From Skeletonema tropicum (Eukaryota > Bacillariophyta > Thalassiosirophyceae > Thalassiosirales > Thalassiosiraceae), in assembly GCA_037178625.1 (NCBI GenBank), contig CM074140.1, positions 1,054,001-1,118,000 of the forward strand: 64,000 nt of DNA, in the 5' to 3' direction. The notes beneath the pieces were generated by a model. That model saw nothing but the letters and a program-made list of their open reading frames with translations. It had not been told where the DNA came from and made no database searches. Below, piece by piece: positions 1 through 12,500 of the stretch (the stretch's first letter is position 1; every line of letters starts with the position of its first letter). The position numbers and the translations under genes were made by a program.

Positions 1-1
1 G

Positions 2-2951
2 ACACTTCTAGATACCCTGATAGTGAATATTGTGGCTGTATACAACTCTGAAGGCAGATCAGCAATGGATGCATTGTTGAGTGTGATTGATTCAACTACT
101 CTTCGGTTTCTGTCTGCATATCTACCAAGCCTACGAAGCGTTTCTGGAAACATCGATAGAAGAACATCTCCAAACAATTTACCAGAGATTTCCCAATTGC
201 AGTTGAACTTCTTATTATCACGATTGATGGGTGCTATTTTGAGCTTAGATCGTCGAGTGTTGTTGTTTCTTGATAACTTCGAGCACGTTGATTCAAGTGC
301 GCTTGATCTATTGAGCGAGATGCTCACATCTGTGGGTCGACTGCCGAACGGTCGAAGTCATTTCCTCTTCATTGGATGTTATAGAGAGGGTATCGGCGAA
401 GGTCACCCACTGACAGCTCACATAGCTGAGTTCCGACTACACCAGGATATCATTCTCACTGAAATCAGCTTGAACAAATTATCAATGGATGATGTTACGG
501 ATATTATCATGACGGAACTCCGATTGCCGCGGCGTCTAGTAATGGAACTCGCGAGTATTGTGCACAAGAAAACATCTGGGCATGCTCTCTTTGTCGTCCA
601 GCTCCTCAACTCGCTTGTACGTGACTCTGTCCTTGCATATAGTCCAATGAAACGACGTTTTGATTGGGATTCTGCGAAAGTTCGAAGTCTCAAGACTGCA
701 GACAACGTTGCCAGTTTGATTGTTTCGAACTTGAATTCCTTAAATGCTGGTGAGCAGCACTCTTTGCGAGTTGTATCTTGCTTTGGTATTCAAGTTAAAC
801 TGTCTTTGTTGGCTCTTCTGAAAGACACATGTCCTTACGGGGGCATTGAACCACATCTGAAAAGTCTTGTTGAAGGTGGTGTGGTAGAGATGAAGGACTC
901 CTTGGTCGTGTTCAGTCATGATTTGATTCAGCAAGGAGTGTACAATAGTATTCCTGAAGTGGAGAGGCAGCAGCTGCACCTCAACATTGCTGTTACCCTA
1001 GGCATGAAGGTTTCTCTTGATCAACACTCTGTGGCGGGACAAATAGAAGAGATAGACTTTAACCGTTTGTCTTTTGTGGCCAGTAGAAATATGCAATCAA
1101 AAGAAATCAATGCTATCATCGGGATTGCAACAAATCAAGTGAATCGTGTAGACCCGAAGTCTATCGAACTGTCACAAAGGATACGCTTTGCTCGTTGGAA
1201 TATGGTTGCGGCTTCGCAGTTCTCGAAGAGTTTTAACTTTGGCGCTTCTGCGCATTACTGCAGGAAGGGTATTGGATTGTTGTATGATTATCTCTGGTGC
1301 AATGAAACGTTTGACTTGTGCCGTGCATTGCATGAAGGCGTCGCCAGTGCGTCGCTGTTCCTGGGTGATATTTCAGACGCACAGCATCATGCAAATATTC
1401 TTATAGAAAAGTTGCCATTTGCTGATTCACTTGCCGCTCAATACATACTTTTACGGTCGTGGGAGGTAATGGGGAAGTATGAGGAACAAGTAGCGAGAAG
1501 CTTGGATGTTCTGAGAGGACTGAAATTGGATATTCCTATAGAGCCAAGTCCTTCATTTACAATGGAAGCAATGGCTCTGACATCCAGCATTGCCTCGAAG
1601 TACAGCATTGATCAAATATCCAATTTGAAGGACTGGGAAGGTTGATAAGCGGAGGAAGTACATACTACAGAGTCTGAATTCAATTCTCACTGGGGCATTC
1701 AGGTCATCGTCGCCGTTTCTTCCTCTGATCATTTGTGCAGTCGTGAAGTACTCCCTACAAAATGGTGTCTACGAAGAATCCGCCTTATCATTTGCATGTC
1801 TAGGGTACTTCAAAATCGCCCTTTTAGGGGATTACAATGAAGCGCGCTACTGGGCAAACGCTACTCTGAATATTCTAAAAATGTCGAACACCATCAATTC
1901 CATCAATAATCGGACTGGTATTGTTCTGCATTCATACTTGCAGTGGTTTTTTGTTCCACTACAGGAGACATTATTTTCGTTGCTGAGCATAAACAAGTCA
2001 GCTGCAGCGATGGGTGATGTGCAAAGTGCCATCTACTCTATGCTCTTCTCTTTGAGGTTTTCATTCTATGCAGGTGAAAATCTATCATTACTTTTGAACT
2101 CTTTTTGTGAACTACTTCGGACTATGGTAAGTGTTTTTGTTGAATTAATGAGTTTCTACTGGATACGTTCAATAGCTTACACGCTGTTATTCATTTTTGT
2201 TCAGAAACGGTATAAAGAGATTGCAAAGGTTGCGTTAATATACGTAGTCTTGATTGAAACTTTGACAGGGACGAAAAGTAACGCATTCGATATTTTCGAA
2301 GGCACAATTCCTTCAGAAAACTTCATACTCGCCGACGCCAAAGCCAGGCAAAACGTGGTATACATCCAGGTGATTCACACAAGGCGCTTCTTCACCTCCT
2401 TCTGGTTTGGAGATTATCAAGCCGCGAACGATTTGTATGATACAACTCTATCTCACACGCAACCTTCGGTACATTCAATTCCTACTCATTGGTTCAGAGG
2501 CATAATAGCTTACCAGCTTTATCGAGAAGGAGAGGGGGAAGAATGGCTCGAAGAGGGCAACAAAATGTTGCAAAAGTTCGAAGATTTAGTTAAACTATCA
2601 ACCACAAACTCCTTCGAGTGCAAGCTCCTCCTTCTTAGAGCGGAATACTATGCTTCCTCGTGCGAAATCATTTACGCAAAGGTGGTCTTCAATGCCAGCA
2701 TTAAGTCAGCCAGAGATCACGGGTTCATCCATGATCAAGGCCTCGCATATGAGTGTTATGGTAAATTTCTCGCTTCAATTGTGGACAACAACACAGCGTT
2801 AAACTGCTTCAAGAGTGCTCACATGTGCTATTTGCAATGGGGTGCGCTTGCTCTTGCGGAACACGTTTGGAACAAGTACAATCTGAACACGTTCAACGAA
2901 GGTGTATCTCAGATTCTTGCTTCCAGTAAACACGACAGGAGCTGGCAGTAA
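2..2951 (+). CDS. AAA-type ATPase with helical (TPR-like) C-terminus, 5'-truncated by window, one frame break
   Basis: The reading frame is open from the left edge, so the start lies outside the window. A Walker B-like segment (LLFLDNFEHVD, about nt 256-288) is followed by a sensor-type strand ending in CYREG, as in AAA_16/PknB- or MalT-associated ATPases. The P-loop would be upstream. The rest is alpha-helical and resembles the TPR-type region of large diatom ATPases linked to kinase or cyclase domains. The frame ends at TGA 1643-1645, but the coherent protein continues in another frame from about 1638 (KVDKRRKYILQSLN), so one extra base near the GGG at 1635-1637 explains the break. A 78 nt in-frame GT-AG intron (2127-2204) interrupts the second part; splicing joins RTM to KRYKEIA. 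The stop is at 2951. The family call rests on motifs only; the substrate or partner is unknown. Confidence 0.6.
2127..2204 (+). other. Spliceosomal intron in the ATPase gene
   Basis: It has a GTAAGT donor and a pyrimidine-rich TTTTTGTTCAG acceptor. Its length is 78 nt (a multiple of three) with no stop, so an ORF finder reads through it. The hydrophobic stretch it would encode breaks an otherwise hydrophilic helical region. Confidence 0.75.
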
Positions 2952-3073
2952 TAATCCATCAGTAGATCGCGATTAAGACGAGGAACAATGTCACAACATG
3001 TACCTGTTTATGTTTAATTAGTTCATGAACAAACAATCTAATGTGATTCGTCTACCCACACAAAAAGTGTCCC

Positions 3074-5696
3074 TTAATACGAACCCGATCCTTCACTCGG
3101 GGTGTAGCTCCTCTCGTCATCTTCGTCGTCATAACTTGCATAATCATCGTCGTATTCCTCTTCGGAATACATAGACACCGCTGCAGATTCCTCCTGCTTC
3201 TGCTCCTTAGCCTTCTTTTTGCTCTTTTTCTGTGCATAGGATAAGATGAATATGAAACGGGTTAGAATGAACAAGAAACTCGCAAAGGTTGCAACAACAC
3301 TACCAAAAATAGCTCCAGTGATGACTACTTGACAAATCAAAGTCACCCTCACTCACCTTATTCTTCTTCTTTTGTTTCTTCTTCTTCTTTTTCTTCTTCT
3401 TGGCTTTCTTCTCAGCCTTTTCTTTTTCCTGTGCTTCCCGTGACATTTGTTGCGAGATAGCCTGGGAATAAGCCTCCGATTTCGGAGCTGGCGCTATACC
3501 CTCAAAGGTACCACCGCCAGTGCCGTCTTCATCAATACCCTCCTCTTCCTCGTGCACGTATAATCCAAGACCATTCACACCATTCTTGACCGCCTTTGGA
3601 TCACTAGCCTCTGTCATCATTTCGTTCATTACACTTCCGTCTGGGTCTACAGTTGCGCGAGAGTACCCATCTCCAAAATCTACATAATCTTTCATTTGCT
3701 GCTGTACAGTGTTCTGCTCAATCATGAACGGCGTTGGCTCCTTCGGTTTCTTGTTGTTGTTGTTCATCGTCGCTGTCATCATCGTTGGTGCAACCTTGAC
3801 AGATTCCTCATCCTTGAGCTCCAACACCTCCGCGGGACCAGCCATGAGTCGTGCCTTCCTCTCATTGACCTGCCTCAACACCTCCACTCGTTCCGCCTGC
3901 ATCATATCCAACTCTCGTTGATCTATTCCTTCATTGATTACCGAAAAGATATTATTACTCGTTTTCTTCTTACAGCACAGTGGGATGGGGCAGCATGGGA
4001 TAAGCTTGCACCTCCTCTGCGCACGATAATTCATATTCAACAACTGTCCAACAGTCCGAAGTGATTCTTCAATAGTGCTATCCACAGGTGGGACAGTCAC
4101 TGGCCATAATACAAACCCTTGAATTTCATTGTAAATCTCCGTGGCGCAGAGACGAATAATTTGATTCTTGCGCATCCGACTTTCCTCTTGGATGCCCAGA
4201 CGACTGAGTGACATGAGTTCCACCCTATTTTCCATCACATGAAAGAATTTGGATATTTCAGGCGGTACATCACTCTTGCACCCGCTGATAATTTGATGCA
4301 ATTCGGCGTGATACCCATAAAAGGTGATGATATCCTTGGACATTTCTTGTTGTTGCCTCTCCTGTGTAATCTTTTGATTGACCAATTCTTTTGTGAGATA
4401 CTCATTCTTCTTTTCAAGTTTCTTGGACAACTTGAGTTGTTTCTTGGTTTGACGTGCAATCTTTCGTTCCATTGCGGCCTGTTTCTTGGCATTGAGGTTG
4501 GTGTTGTTGACTACAGCACCACCCCCTTGATGAGCAACAATAGCTCCTCCACCATGATTCTGTTGCAAAGGTGTTGGTACCTCACCAGCATTCAATTTTA
4601 CCACAGTATCCCACGCAGCAGCACCACCACCAACACCCTGCTCTTCATCCAACAATCTCTCATCCTCCTCCACCAACAAATCCTCATCATCATCTCCCAT
4701 CTCACTCTCTTCACTCTCCGTATCCCCATAATCATCCAATTCCTCCATCTCCCTCTCCTTCCTCCGTACCTCGGCCATCTCCTCCTCCACAACACGTTCA
4801 TCCATCGCCCTTTCCACACGATACATTCTCATCTTTTCACACAACGCTACCAAATCATCTTGTGCACCATTGTGAAATTTAATTTTGGAATTGTAATCCA
4901 ATTGATTACCCAATAGTGTCAATAACAAGACTAAGAATCCACAACTTGCCACCAATAGTGTTAAAAATTCTTGCATGGTGGAATCACCGACACGTGGTGT
5001 AGACGTGGCGGTAATAATGTCACTTGCGGCAATAAAGCCTGCCATGGCAACGAAGAGAGTTAGGACAATGATTGGTACAAGTATACAATATTTGCGAAGG
5101 GTGTAGTATTCACTTGTCAATGCATGTTTTTGGAGTTCGACATCGGCCACCTTTAATATGGCCGATAGCTTTTCTGCATCGGAGGAGTAGCTGTCAAAAT
5201 CGACTAGTTTCGTCTTGATATTATTGTTGTTGTTTGTGAGTCGGGTCATTTCAGTCTCTCCATTATTGTTGGTGTAAATATTCTCTTCATCTGCAAAGGC
5301 TACACCACGAGCAGCAGCAGAAGTAGTAGTAGTAGTATCTTGTGGATAAATTCGTGCAGAGGAAGAACCAACACCATTGCCGCCGCCAGTGGTTCCACCA
5401 CTTATTGGTGCACTACTTCCACGATAACGCATGTTATTGGAGGATCGATTAGTAGTATTGTTTCGACCACCGCCTGCTCGTCCACCTCCACCTCCTCGAT
5501 TGGATCGATAGGAAGAAGCATACGAGTCACCGTAGCTGTCACCGTAGGAATAGCCCTCGTCGTCGTCGTCATCGTAGTAAGAACGATCTCCGTCGTAGTA
5601 GCGATCGTCGTCACGATATCGCGGCATGATGTTGGCAGAGTGTTTTTGGGACGTTGCTACACTTGATGATGTTGCTTCGTCGTGCATGCAATTCAT
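3074..5696 (-). CDS. Two-TM membrane protein with coiled-coil and charged C-terminal tail (paralogue of the 7715 gene)
   Basis: There are two exons: 3357-5696 and 3074-3229, joined across a 127 nt intron with a GTGAGT donor and TGCACAG acceptor. The predicted length is 831 aa, or about 808 aa if translation starts at the later MPRYRDDD methionine (ATG ending at 5627). The N-terminus is rich in Asp/Tyr/Gly/Ser. A conserved block (DAEKLSAIL...LQKHALTSEYY) precedes two adjacent hydrophobic helices. A very acidic linker, a Lys-rich coiled coil and a second conserved block (MRKNQIIRLCATEIYNEI) follow. The C-terminal exon has a Lys tract and an Asp/Glu/Tyr tail. The paired-helix plus cytosolic coiled-coil plan resembles two-TM sensor/effector proteins, but I do not recognise the family. 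The gene is divergently paired with its paralogue at 7715-9380. Confidence 0.75.
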
Positions 5697-5881
5697 GTCA
5701 ACTGCATGCGAATTTCAAGGCTGAATTGACGTTATTTTGTGTTTGAAATGTCACGGGGGCGCAGGTAATACATAGATGTGTGTCGCATTGAATACCGTGT
5801 AGTCCATTGGGCCTTTTGAGCAATTCAAATTTGAAAGCATGCAAGGAGACAAGCCGAAGACATCGCACCATACTTAAGTAA

Positions 5882-5932
5882 TTGGGTTCCCTCCTGGGGC
5901 CACTAATTAGCGGAAAAACCACTAATTAGTAG
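5882..5932 (+). repeat. Left terminal inverted repeat
   Basis: It holds TGGGTTCCCTCCTGG followed by two copies of the CCACTAATTAG palindromic core. It pairs with 7501-7535 in inverted orientation. Confidence 0.65.
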
Positions 5933-7500
5933 TCAGTTTACGATCTCCTACGACCCCCTTATAATCACTCAAACGTTATCAAATTCAGGTGGCACCCTCT
6001 TCAATGTCTTGACAAGGCGTACACCTATTATCTCACGTGTTCCCTGGAGAGGGCCCAACCTATTAACGTTCAAACACTAGCCTACTGACAAATTTGGCGA
6101 ACAGCCGACGAGTTTTTTTCGGAAGTTTTGCAACTTCAACTTGGGGGTACGTAGGAATTGATATCAAAAATGTTGCCACCCGTAGAACTCACATTTCATC
6201 ACACCATCACCATGGCGAAAGAGGCCCAGCATACGAGCCGTCGTATCTGCATTTAGTAGATGCTTTTACCCATCAGAAAGCATACCACAACAGTCACAAT
6301 ATGAGTGGCTAACCAGGTGGTCGAAGAAGAGCATCGAGATGGCCTGGATCCTACAACAATCATGCACAAACTTCACCGGCAACCGGATGATGTCCCAACC
6401 ACCATGCAAAGTTATTTGCAGTCGACATACGACGGTATTCTACTCGAAAACAACGATCCCTACCCAAAGCGGCCAACCTATCTACAGATGGGGACATGGA
6501 AAGCGGCCCATCTACCCAAGAGAGTTCGTTTTGGTTAGCATCTCACATGAATTGAAGCGACGGGGATGCGATGATGACGATTTATCGACACAAATATAAT
6601 GGCAATATTCAATAATTATTCGACAAATCAACCGCTTTAAATGGAATAAAAACAAAGACAGCATCATATGATATTAATTATAGGAATATTGTTGGTGGAA
6701 TGGTCCAAATTAATGACAGGGCGGCTGCAGGTGATGCCAGGTTGTGGTGTAGCGCATTTTTTCCAAAAAAAAATTGGCATCCATCAGCACCAAATCACCA
6801 CTCTATGATGTATGTTTGGCCAATAAGTAATGCAAATCCGATGGTGATCTCTTGCACAGCGACCACAACGACATTAATGTACACGACGATATCCTTTGAT
6901 TGGCTGTTATCTCCGCTAAACCTGCGCCTACACCTCATTTCAGCAGAATTTGCGTTAATTTGCGCCCTTCTCGTGTCAAGATATCGCATACTAGAGTTGA
7001 GAATTCTCCACCCCAACGTGATTTTCGTCGTCAATCAGCCAAGTAAATGTTAGAACAACATCATATGCAGTGCAGGAAAGCTTCCTGCTCTCCTATTCGC
7101 CCCAACAGGCGAGCTAGACGGTCAAGCCCGTGCTTGAATTCAAGCCAGATTTTACAAAATGTCGGCAGAAGGTTGGCACACAGTACATCAAGGATAGGCG
7201 TGCCACATGCCGCATAGAGGTCAAAACCTACTCCACATATCATAAGAAGGTTCCCATGTGCACTGTTTGTTGGGGGAAGCATAAACAATTACACAACAAC
7301 ACATAATTCTCGACCACTAATTAGTGGTCACTAAAATAGCGATTTTATGGTGTGTATATAGCTATCTCTACTTCTATTTGGGCGTTTTCATTGCGGATTT
7401 TTGGGCTTGGACTCTGTTGTAGAGGTCTTTGGTGGTGTATTCCTTGAATGTTAGGGTTTGGGAGGTGTTAGAATGTCCTCTAACTACCCCCTACGTATGA

Positions 7501-7535
7501 CCACTAATTAGTGGTTTTGGCCAGGAGGGAACCCA
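7501..7535 (-). repeat. Right terminal inverted repeat
   Basis: CCACTAATTAGTGG is followed by GGCCAGGAGGGAACCCA, the inverse of the sequence at 5882. An additional CCACTAATTAGTGG palindrome lies inside at 7313-7328. Confidence 0.65.
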
Positions 7536-7714
7536 TAAAATATCATAGCATTCCATCGAACTGTTGATCGACTGTTGCTGTTGCGGGGAATAAAGCCGCA
7601 TAAACATTCAGCAGCCAACCTTATTTACCAGCATTAACATCGGCGCCGAGAGTGAGTCCACCATAATCTTCTCACCAAACTAATTCTTCCACACACCACC
7701 TATAGGTAAAAATA

Positions 7715-9380
7715 ATGGGCATACAAGATCAACAACTCGACTTTGAAGACTTCTCCACCGACACGGAAAAACTCTCCGCAATCCTCAAACGGACCGAAAT
7801 CTCCTCCCAAAAACACAAACTATCCTACGAATACTACCGATGTCGCAAATTCCTCATTTTATTACCCACGGTGGTAGCATGTGCGACCATTGGTGTGATA
7901 GGGTTCGTTGTTACTACCGATGCAATCAAACGACACATGAAGGTGAATAATTCGATACAAGTGGAGGATTTGTTAACGTTGGTAGTGGGATGTTTGGGCT
8001 TTGTGGTGGGAGTGTTAATATTGTTGATGAATCAGTGGGATTTTGGGAGTAGGGAGAGTATGCATTTGGGTGCGTTGATGGAGTTGGAGGGGTTGAGTGA
8101 TCGGGTACGATTTTGGAGGATGGATCAAAAGGTGAATAAGGATAATAATGATGAGGATGTTGTTGGGGATGATAAATTGGATGGATCGGGTAGGAGGAGG
8201 AATGGAGAGAAGGAACGGAGGGCATTGGGTTTGGTGGAGGTGCCAAATTCGGATAAAGTTGCCATGGTTGTGGGGAGTGGAAAGGTGTTGAAAAAGGTGG
8301 AACGGGAAATTCGGCAGAGGGCTGTTAGTGCCAAGAAGGCCGAGGAGAGAAGAAATGATGTATCGAGGTGAGATTGATGCTGTTGATGAAGATGCACACT
8401 ACTTTGTATGTATATTGTCTGTATGTTGGTTTGTATGTTGGTTTTACCTCCCCTCTTTGAGCTGGCAATATCTTTCTCCGTGATATGGTCGGTCGTGCAA
8501 TGGGGATACAATGATGCTCTCTTGTTTGAACTGTCAATATCGTTCCAGTGGTGTTGATGGTATAGATTGAGGCAACATACTTACCTTTGCTCTTGTCCTC
8601 ACTTCACTATATACTTTTCTCACTCACCTTCCTTCTCTACACCTTGATTGGATTTCCAAAAGATTCTCTGGATTTAATGGAGCATATCATCAAATTAATC
8701 GTTCCTGCAAATCAGTCATTCCTGCCAAGTTAAATCGACCATTTGATCTGTTTGAATCACGCCTCGAATGCATGTCACTCGGTCATCTCGGAGTTGTATG
8801 GGATACACGCATGAGACGCAATCAAATAATGAGACTCGCGGCAGTGGAAATTTACAATGAGATTAGCAGCTATTGGGCATGGCCTTTAGGCATGCCCAAC
8901 ATTGATACTGTGATAGATCGCAGTATGAGACGTGTGGCAAAACTAGTGAGCAAGGATTATCGAGCTCCCGTCAAAGTGAAGTGTTGTGGCTTCACAATAT
9001 TTCGATGTTGTTGCCTGGATCGAGTCGACTCGAAGGGCAACCGATTTAATCAGATTGTGGATGCTCTTGAAAAACAGGAGACATCTCTGATGCAAACTAG
9101 AGCTGTTGGGGATTATATGGAAACGGGAGTACGAGGACAACCGCAGTCGCAACGACGACGAGCACTGGAGAATGAGGCTTACGAAGCTGACAAACGGTTA
9201 GGATACGATGACTACGAACGAAATGGAGGTTATGAAGGAAACTCGTATTATGAAGATGATTATTCGAGGGGTGGGGGGGACTCATATTACTCGGAGGAAT
9301 ACAATAGAGATGGGGATTCGTATTATACGGAAGAAGATGGAGGCAGAGGAGGGAGAGGTAGAAGTCGTCGAGGTTACTAG
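7715..9380 (+). CDS. Two-TM membrane protein, shorter paralogue of the 3074-5696 gene
   Basis: There are two exons, 7715-8367 and 8663-9380, predicting 456 aa. The donor GTGAGA at 8368 overlaps the apparent stop codon, and the acceptor is CCAAAAG at 8656-8662. Splicing makes R-F-S-G-F-N-G-A-Y-H-Q, which aligns with GYHAELHQ of the paralogue and supports the model. The protein has the same TEKLSAIL...SQKHKLSYEYYR block, two adjacent TM helices (about residues 49-68 and 84-105), a charged linker, then the conserved MRRNQIMRLAAVEIYNEI block and a Cys-rich patch (KCCGFTIFRCCC). The tail is rich in Gly, Tyr, Asp and Arg. It lacks the long acidic and coiled-coil insert of the paralogue. The function is unknown. 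Confidence 0.75.
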
Positions 9381-9506
9381 CTAAATGAATACCGGAATAT
9401 GTGTGAGAGGGTTTGTTGAATGATATATTATGTACTTGTAACAATATTTCCCAAGTTTATGTTGCTAAGTAGCTTTCTTGCTCCGAATGTGGTTCCAAAC
9501 CTCGCC

Positions 9507-12500
9507 TCAGTCTTCTTCGTCAACACTTTCACTGTCGTCCTCTTCATCCTCCTCCTCATTTTTCACTTCCACTTCTTCCTCACTATCTGCATCGGAGTCA
9601 TCAGATTGAGTAGTGCCTTCTTCATCTGAAAGAGCACTTCCATCGATATCCTTGGCGGCTAGTGTCTTTGTCCACATAGCTGTCATGCATCTGTTCTTCT
9701 TCAGCAAAGACTTGACTTTGTGAATGAACAACTCAAGACTCTTTTTGGCACGTGGACCTTCCTTTGCAAGGTTGGCGTCCTTTTCGCGCTTTCCGTGAGC
9801 AATGATGGCGTACATCTGTCTACAATTCATTTGCATCTGACGAATAAGTTCAAAGATAGTATCTTGGTGTTGCTCAAAGTGAACCTGAAAGAATGGGATC
9901 GCTTTGGCAACAAAAGTCTCAATGAACTTGGAACCTAACTTCAGCTGCTGCAACAAGATCGCTTTCTTAGGCCAAACATTCATTCTCTTTTGTCAAATCA
10001 AAGAGGGACTGTAACAAATTGATCAACTCTGCCATATTTTCGAACATTTTCTTGGCAACAGCTGGATTTTTCGTGTCGCAGTCAAAGAGTTTTACCAGCT
10101 CTTTCCATAGATAGCTAATCACGACAGTGTAGTAGCTGCCAAAGGAAGACGAAGAACACGTAGGGATAATTTGTAACAGGGCCTTTGCACTTCTCTGTGT
10201 GAGGTAGCTCCAACAGTACATCATTTACAAGACGTGTCAGGCTGCTCATTCGGTCGGGCGAGTGCTCAAGGAACAAAGTTAGTAGCTTTCCAACATTGCT
10301 CTTGTTCATCTTTGTTTCTTCTGGCCAATGCTCCTTCAAGAGCTTTTCAGACACGCCAGATAACTTCTTACCGAAATTTGCACTCGCAGCTTTGGCATCG
10401 GATGAATCATCTGAAATGCGCCTCGAGCACTCATGAATTGACTGAATCGTCAAGACTCCATCCATTGCAAACTCCTAAGTCTCCAGTGTATGCACCGGTG
10501 ATAATCTCGCTCACATTATCTGATACATGATTCAACAAGCTGTTTAATTGAGCCGATGAGGGACGGCGAGCAGAATCGTGGTGTCTACTACGATCACCCC
10601 GTCCTAGTTGCTTGAGAATCAGAGAAAGATAGAACTTTCCGCTGGGGCTTCTTGTCAGAATCTCTGACTCGAATAGAGTGCGCGTGCAGCTGAACAGAGA
10701 ACGTGCAGTAGCAACAAGTTGCTGCTCTGTTTCATCATCGTTATCAGAGCTATTTTGACCGCATCTTAGCTCAGCAACTATCGCTAGGTGCTCATGTAGA
10801 CTTGCAAAAACGCCTGAGTTGAGGTAGCTCTGTAACAAATCAAAACACTTCTTTGACGACTCTTCGCTCGAAATAAATGCAGCAGACGCTGCGTTGGTTT
10901 TAGGTAGAGTGGGATGCAGCCTGGTATGGGTTGTCATCATTCCTCTCTTCGTTTCCGGCAGCTGAATGCACAGCTTTTTTTTCGGCCAGTATATCTGAAA
11001 GCGATTTGTCGAGCAAATTCAATAACAAAGTGATGACAGGACCACCACATTTGGTCACCTGTACTTGTGAGAGACACTGACTGCCCTCAGCACCGGCTGG
11101 AATCACGCTAAGGCCATCAAAACCAATGGCACAACATACGTGAGGATTCAGGGGCCTAAGTGCTCCTAGTGCTCTTGTAGACAAGAGTTCCTCGTGCTTC
11201 TTTTTTGCCTTGAGCATTTTGGACTTCGATTTTTCTTTCTCTTTCGCACGTTTGACTAATTTCTTTTTCTCTGCAGCAGCAGCTTTCTTCTGTGCTCTTG
11301 AAGCATGTGGATCATATTCCGGGATATCAACATTTGGTGAATGAACTTCGTAAAGCTCTTTCGGTGCCGGCAGCAGATCAAGCCCGGGTGGACTGAATAC
11401 GAAACACTTTGATGATGTGAAGCGAAGTTCTTCTTCCAAATCAATCAGTGCTTTCAACCTTTCGATCAATTTCTGCTGGACGTCTTTGCAATCAAAGCCT
11501 TGGCTTGATGATGTGATTGCGCTAGTCTCTGGAGCGCTCGGATCTGTCGCAAATATGAAGTTGTTGACTAGTTCACGCACCCAACAGGTTGCAAAGAAGT
11601 AAGACGAAGTAACAACCCACTGCTTTGTCGCTGAAAGATCTTCAAAATCTATTCCCGACGACTCAGCCGAGGGCATGAGAAGAGGACTAAAGAGCAAAAG
11701 AGGCTTTAGACAAGGAGAGGAATATATTTTTCAAGCATCGAAAATAACTCAAGTCTCACCATTCAAGCATGGCATCAATCTCAGACAAGCCTCCTCCACC
11801 AAATCTCTCATCGCTGAGTGCTGCCATCAACCGAAACAAGGGACACAGTTGCTGAATCAGCATCTCCCTATTGTTTCCAGTCAGGGATGACAAAATGGGC
11901 AGTATCTTGACATACACATGTGATTCGGCGTCTTGAATATTGAGCCTAAATTCGCCTGGTAGCCCAAAGCTTGATGTTCCATTGATAATGGCAAGGTCCT
12001 GTGGATCGGTTGGTATTTGATGAGAGTACAACCCATCATCTTTCGTCCCTTTCGATCCCTTTTGGCCTGCTTCTTCCGTCTCTTCAAAATCACCTACAAA
12101 CATTTCTTCAAATTCTAATTGATATTTTTCATCAAGCCAATCGCGGATTTCATTTACGAGTCGACCTCCCTGAACTGCGTGACATAACTCATCAAGCATG
12201 AACGCAGCTGCGGAACCACTCGAGTTTGAAGTGGATATCATGTTGCTCTCGGTCATGTTGATATCAAGCGCTGATTTTGATACGACTGGCTGGCACTTTG
12301 AGTATGCCTTTTCGATCTTATCAGTAATTTCTTTCACAATGGGTGATGACGCAGCGGCAGCGCCTCCAGGCATACAAGTTGCATCTGTCCCTTCCACCTC
12401 CATAGAATTCTGTTGATCAAGCACTTCAGCAGATCTTGTCACTGCATAAGCGACTGTTCCAATGATGCCAATCCTTTTGTTCGCAATATTCGCGTGAGAA

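Larger units (their letters stand above)
5882..7535. mobile_element. Non-autonomous DNA transposon-like element with terminal inverted repeats
   Basis: The left end reads TGGGTTCCCTCCTGG and then CCACTAATTAGCGG; the right end (7501-7535) is its near-perfect inverse, CCACTAATTAGTGG then CCAGGAGGGAACCCA. The shared outer repeat is about 35 bp, and the AATTAG palindrome recurs near 5920-5932 and at 7313-7328. The flanks read TAAT on the left and TAAA on the right, so a TAA (TWA-type) target duplication is possible. No transposase is recognisable. Two short overlapping frames (about 6094-6312 and 6305-6538) have no clear family. The element separates two head-to-head paralogous genes. Confidence 0.6.

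Noticed and set aside
1641..1670. Short GT...AG stretch in the ATPase gene (GTTGATAAG...CTACAG) as an intron
   Set aside because: At 30 nt it is too short, and the product would enter the wrong frame and delete the conserved-looking KRRKYILQ segment. A single-base shift explains the data better.
4239..4916. 225-codon plus-strand ORF within the two-TM gene
   Set aside because: It is a shadow of the minus-strand gene, which has a paralogue supporting its reading; the antisense peptide is not conserved in the paralogue.
6094..6538. Two short overlapping plus-strand frames within the inverted-repeat element
   Set aside because: One lacks an ATG, neither has a recognisable domain, and they overlap in different frames. 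Not enough support for a gene.
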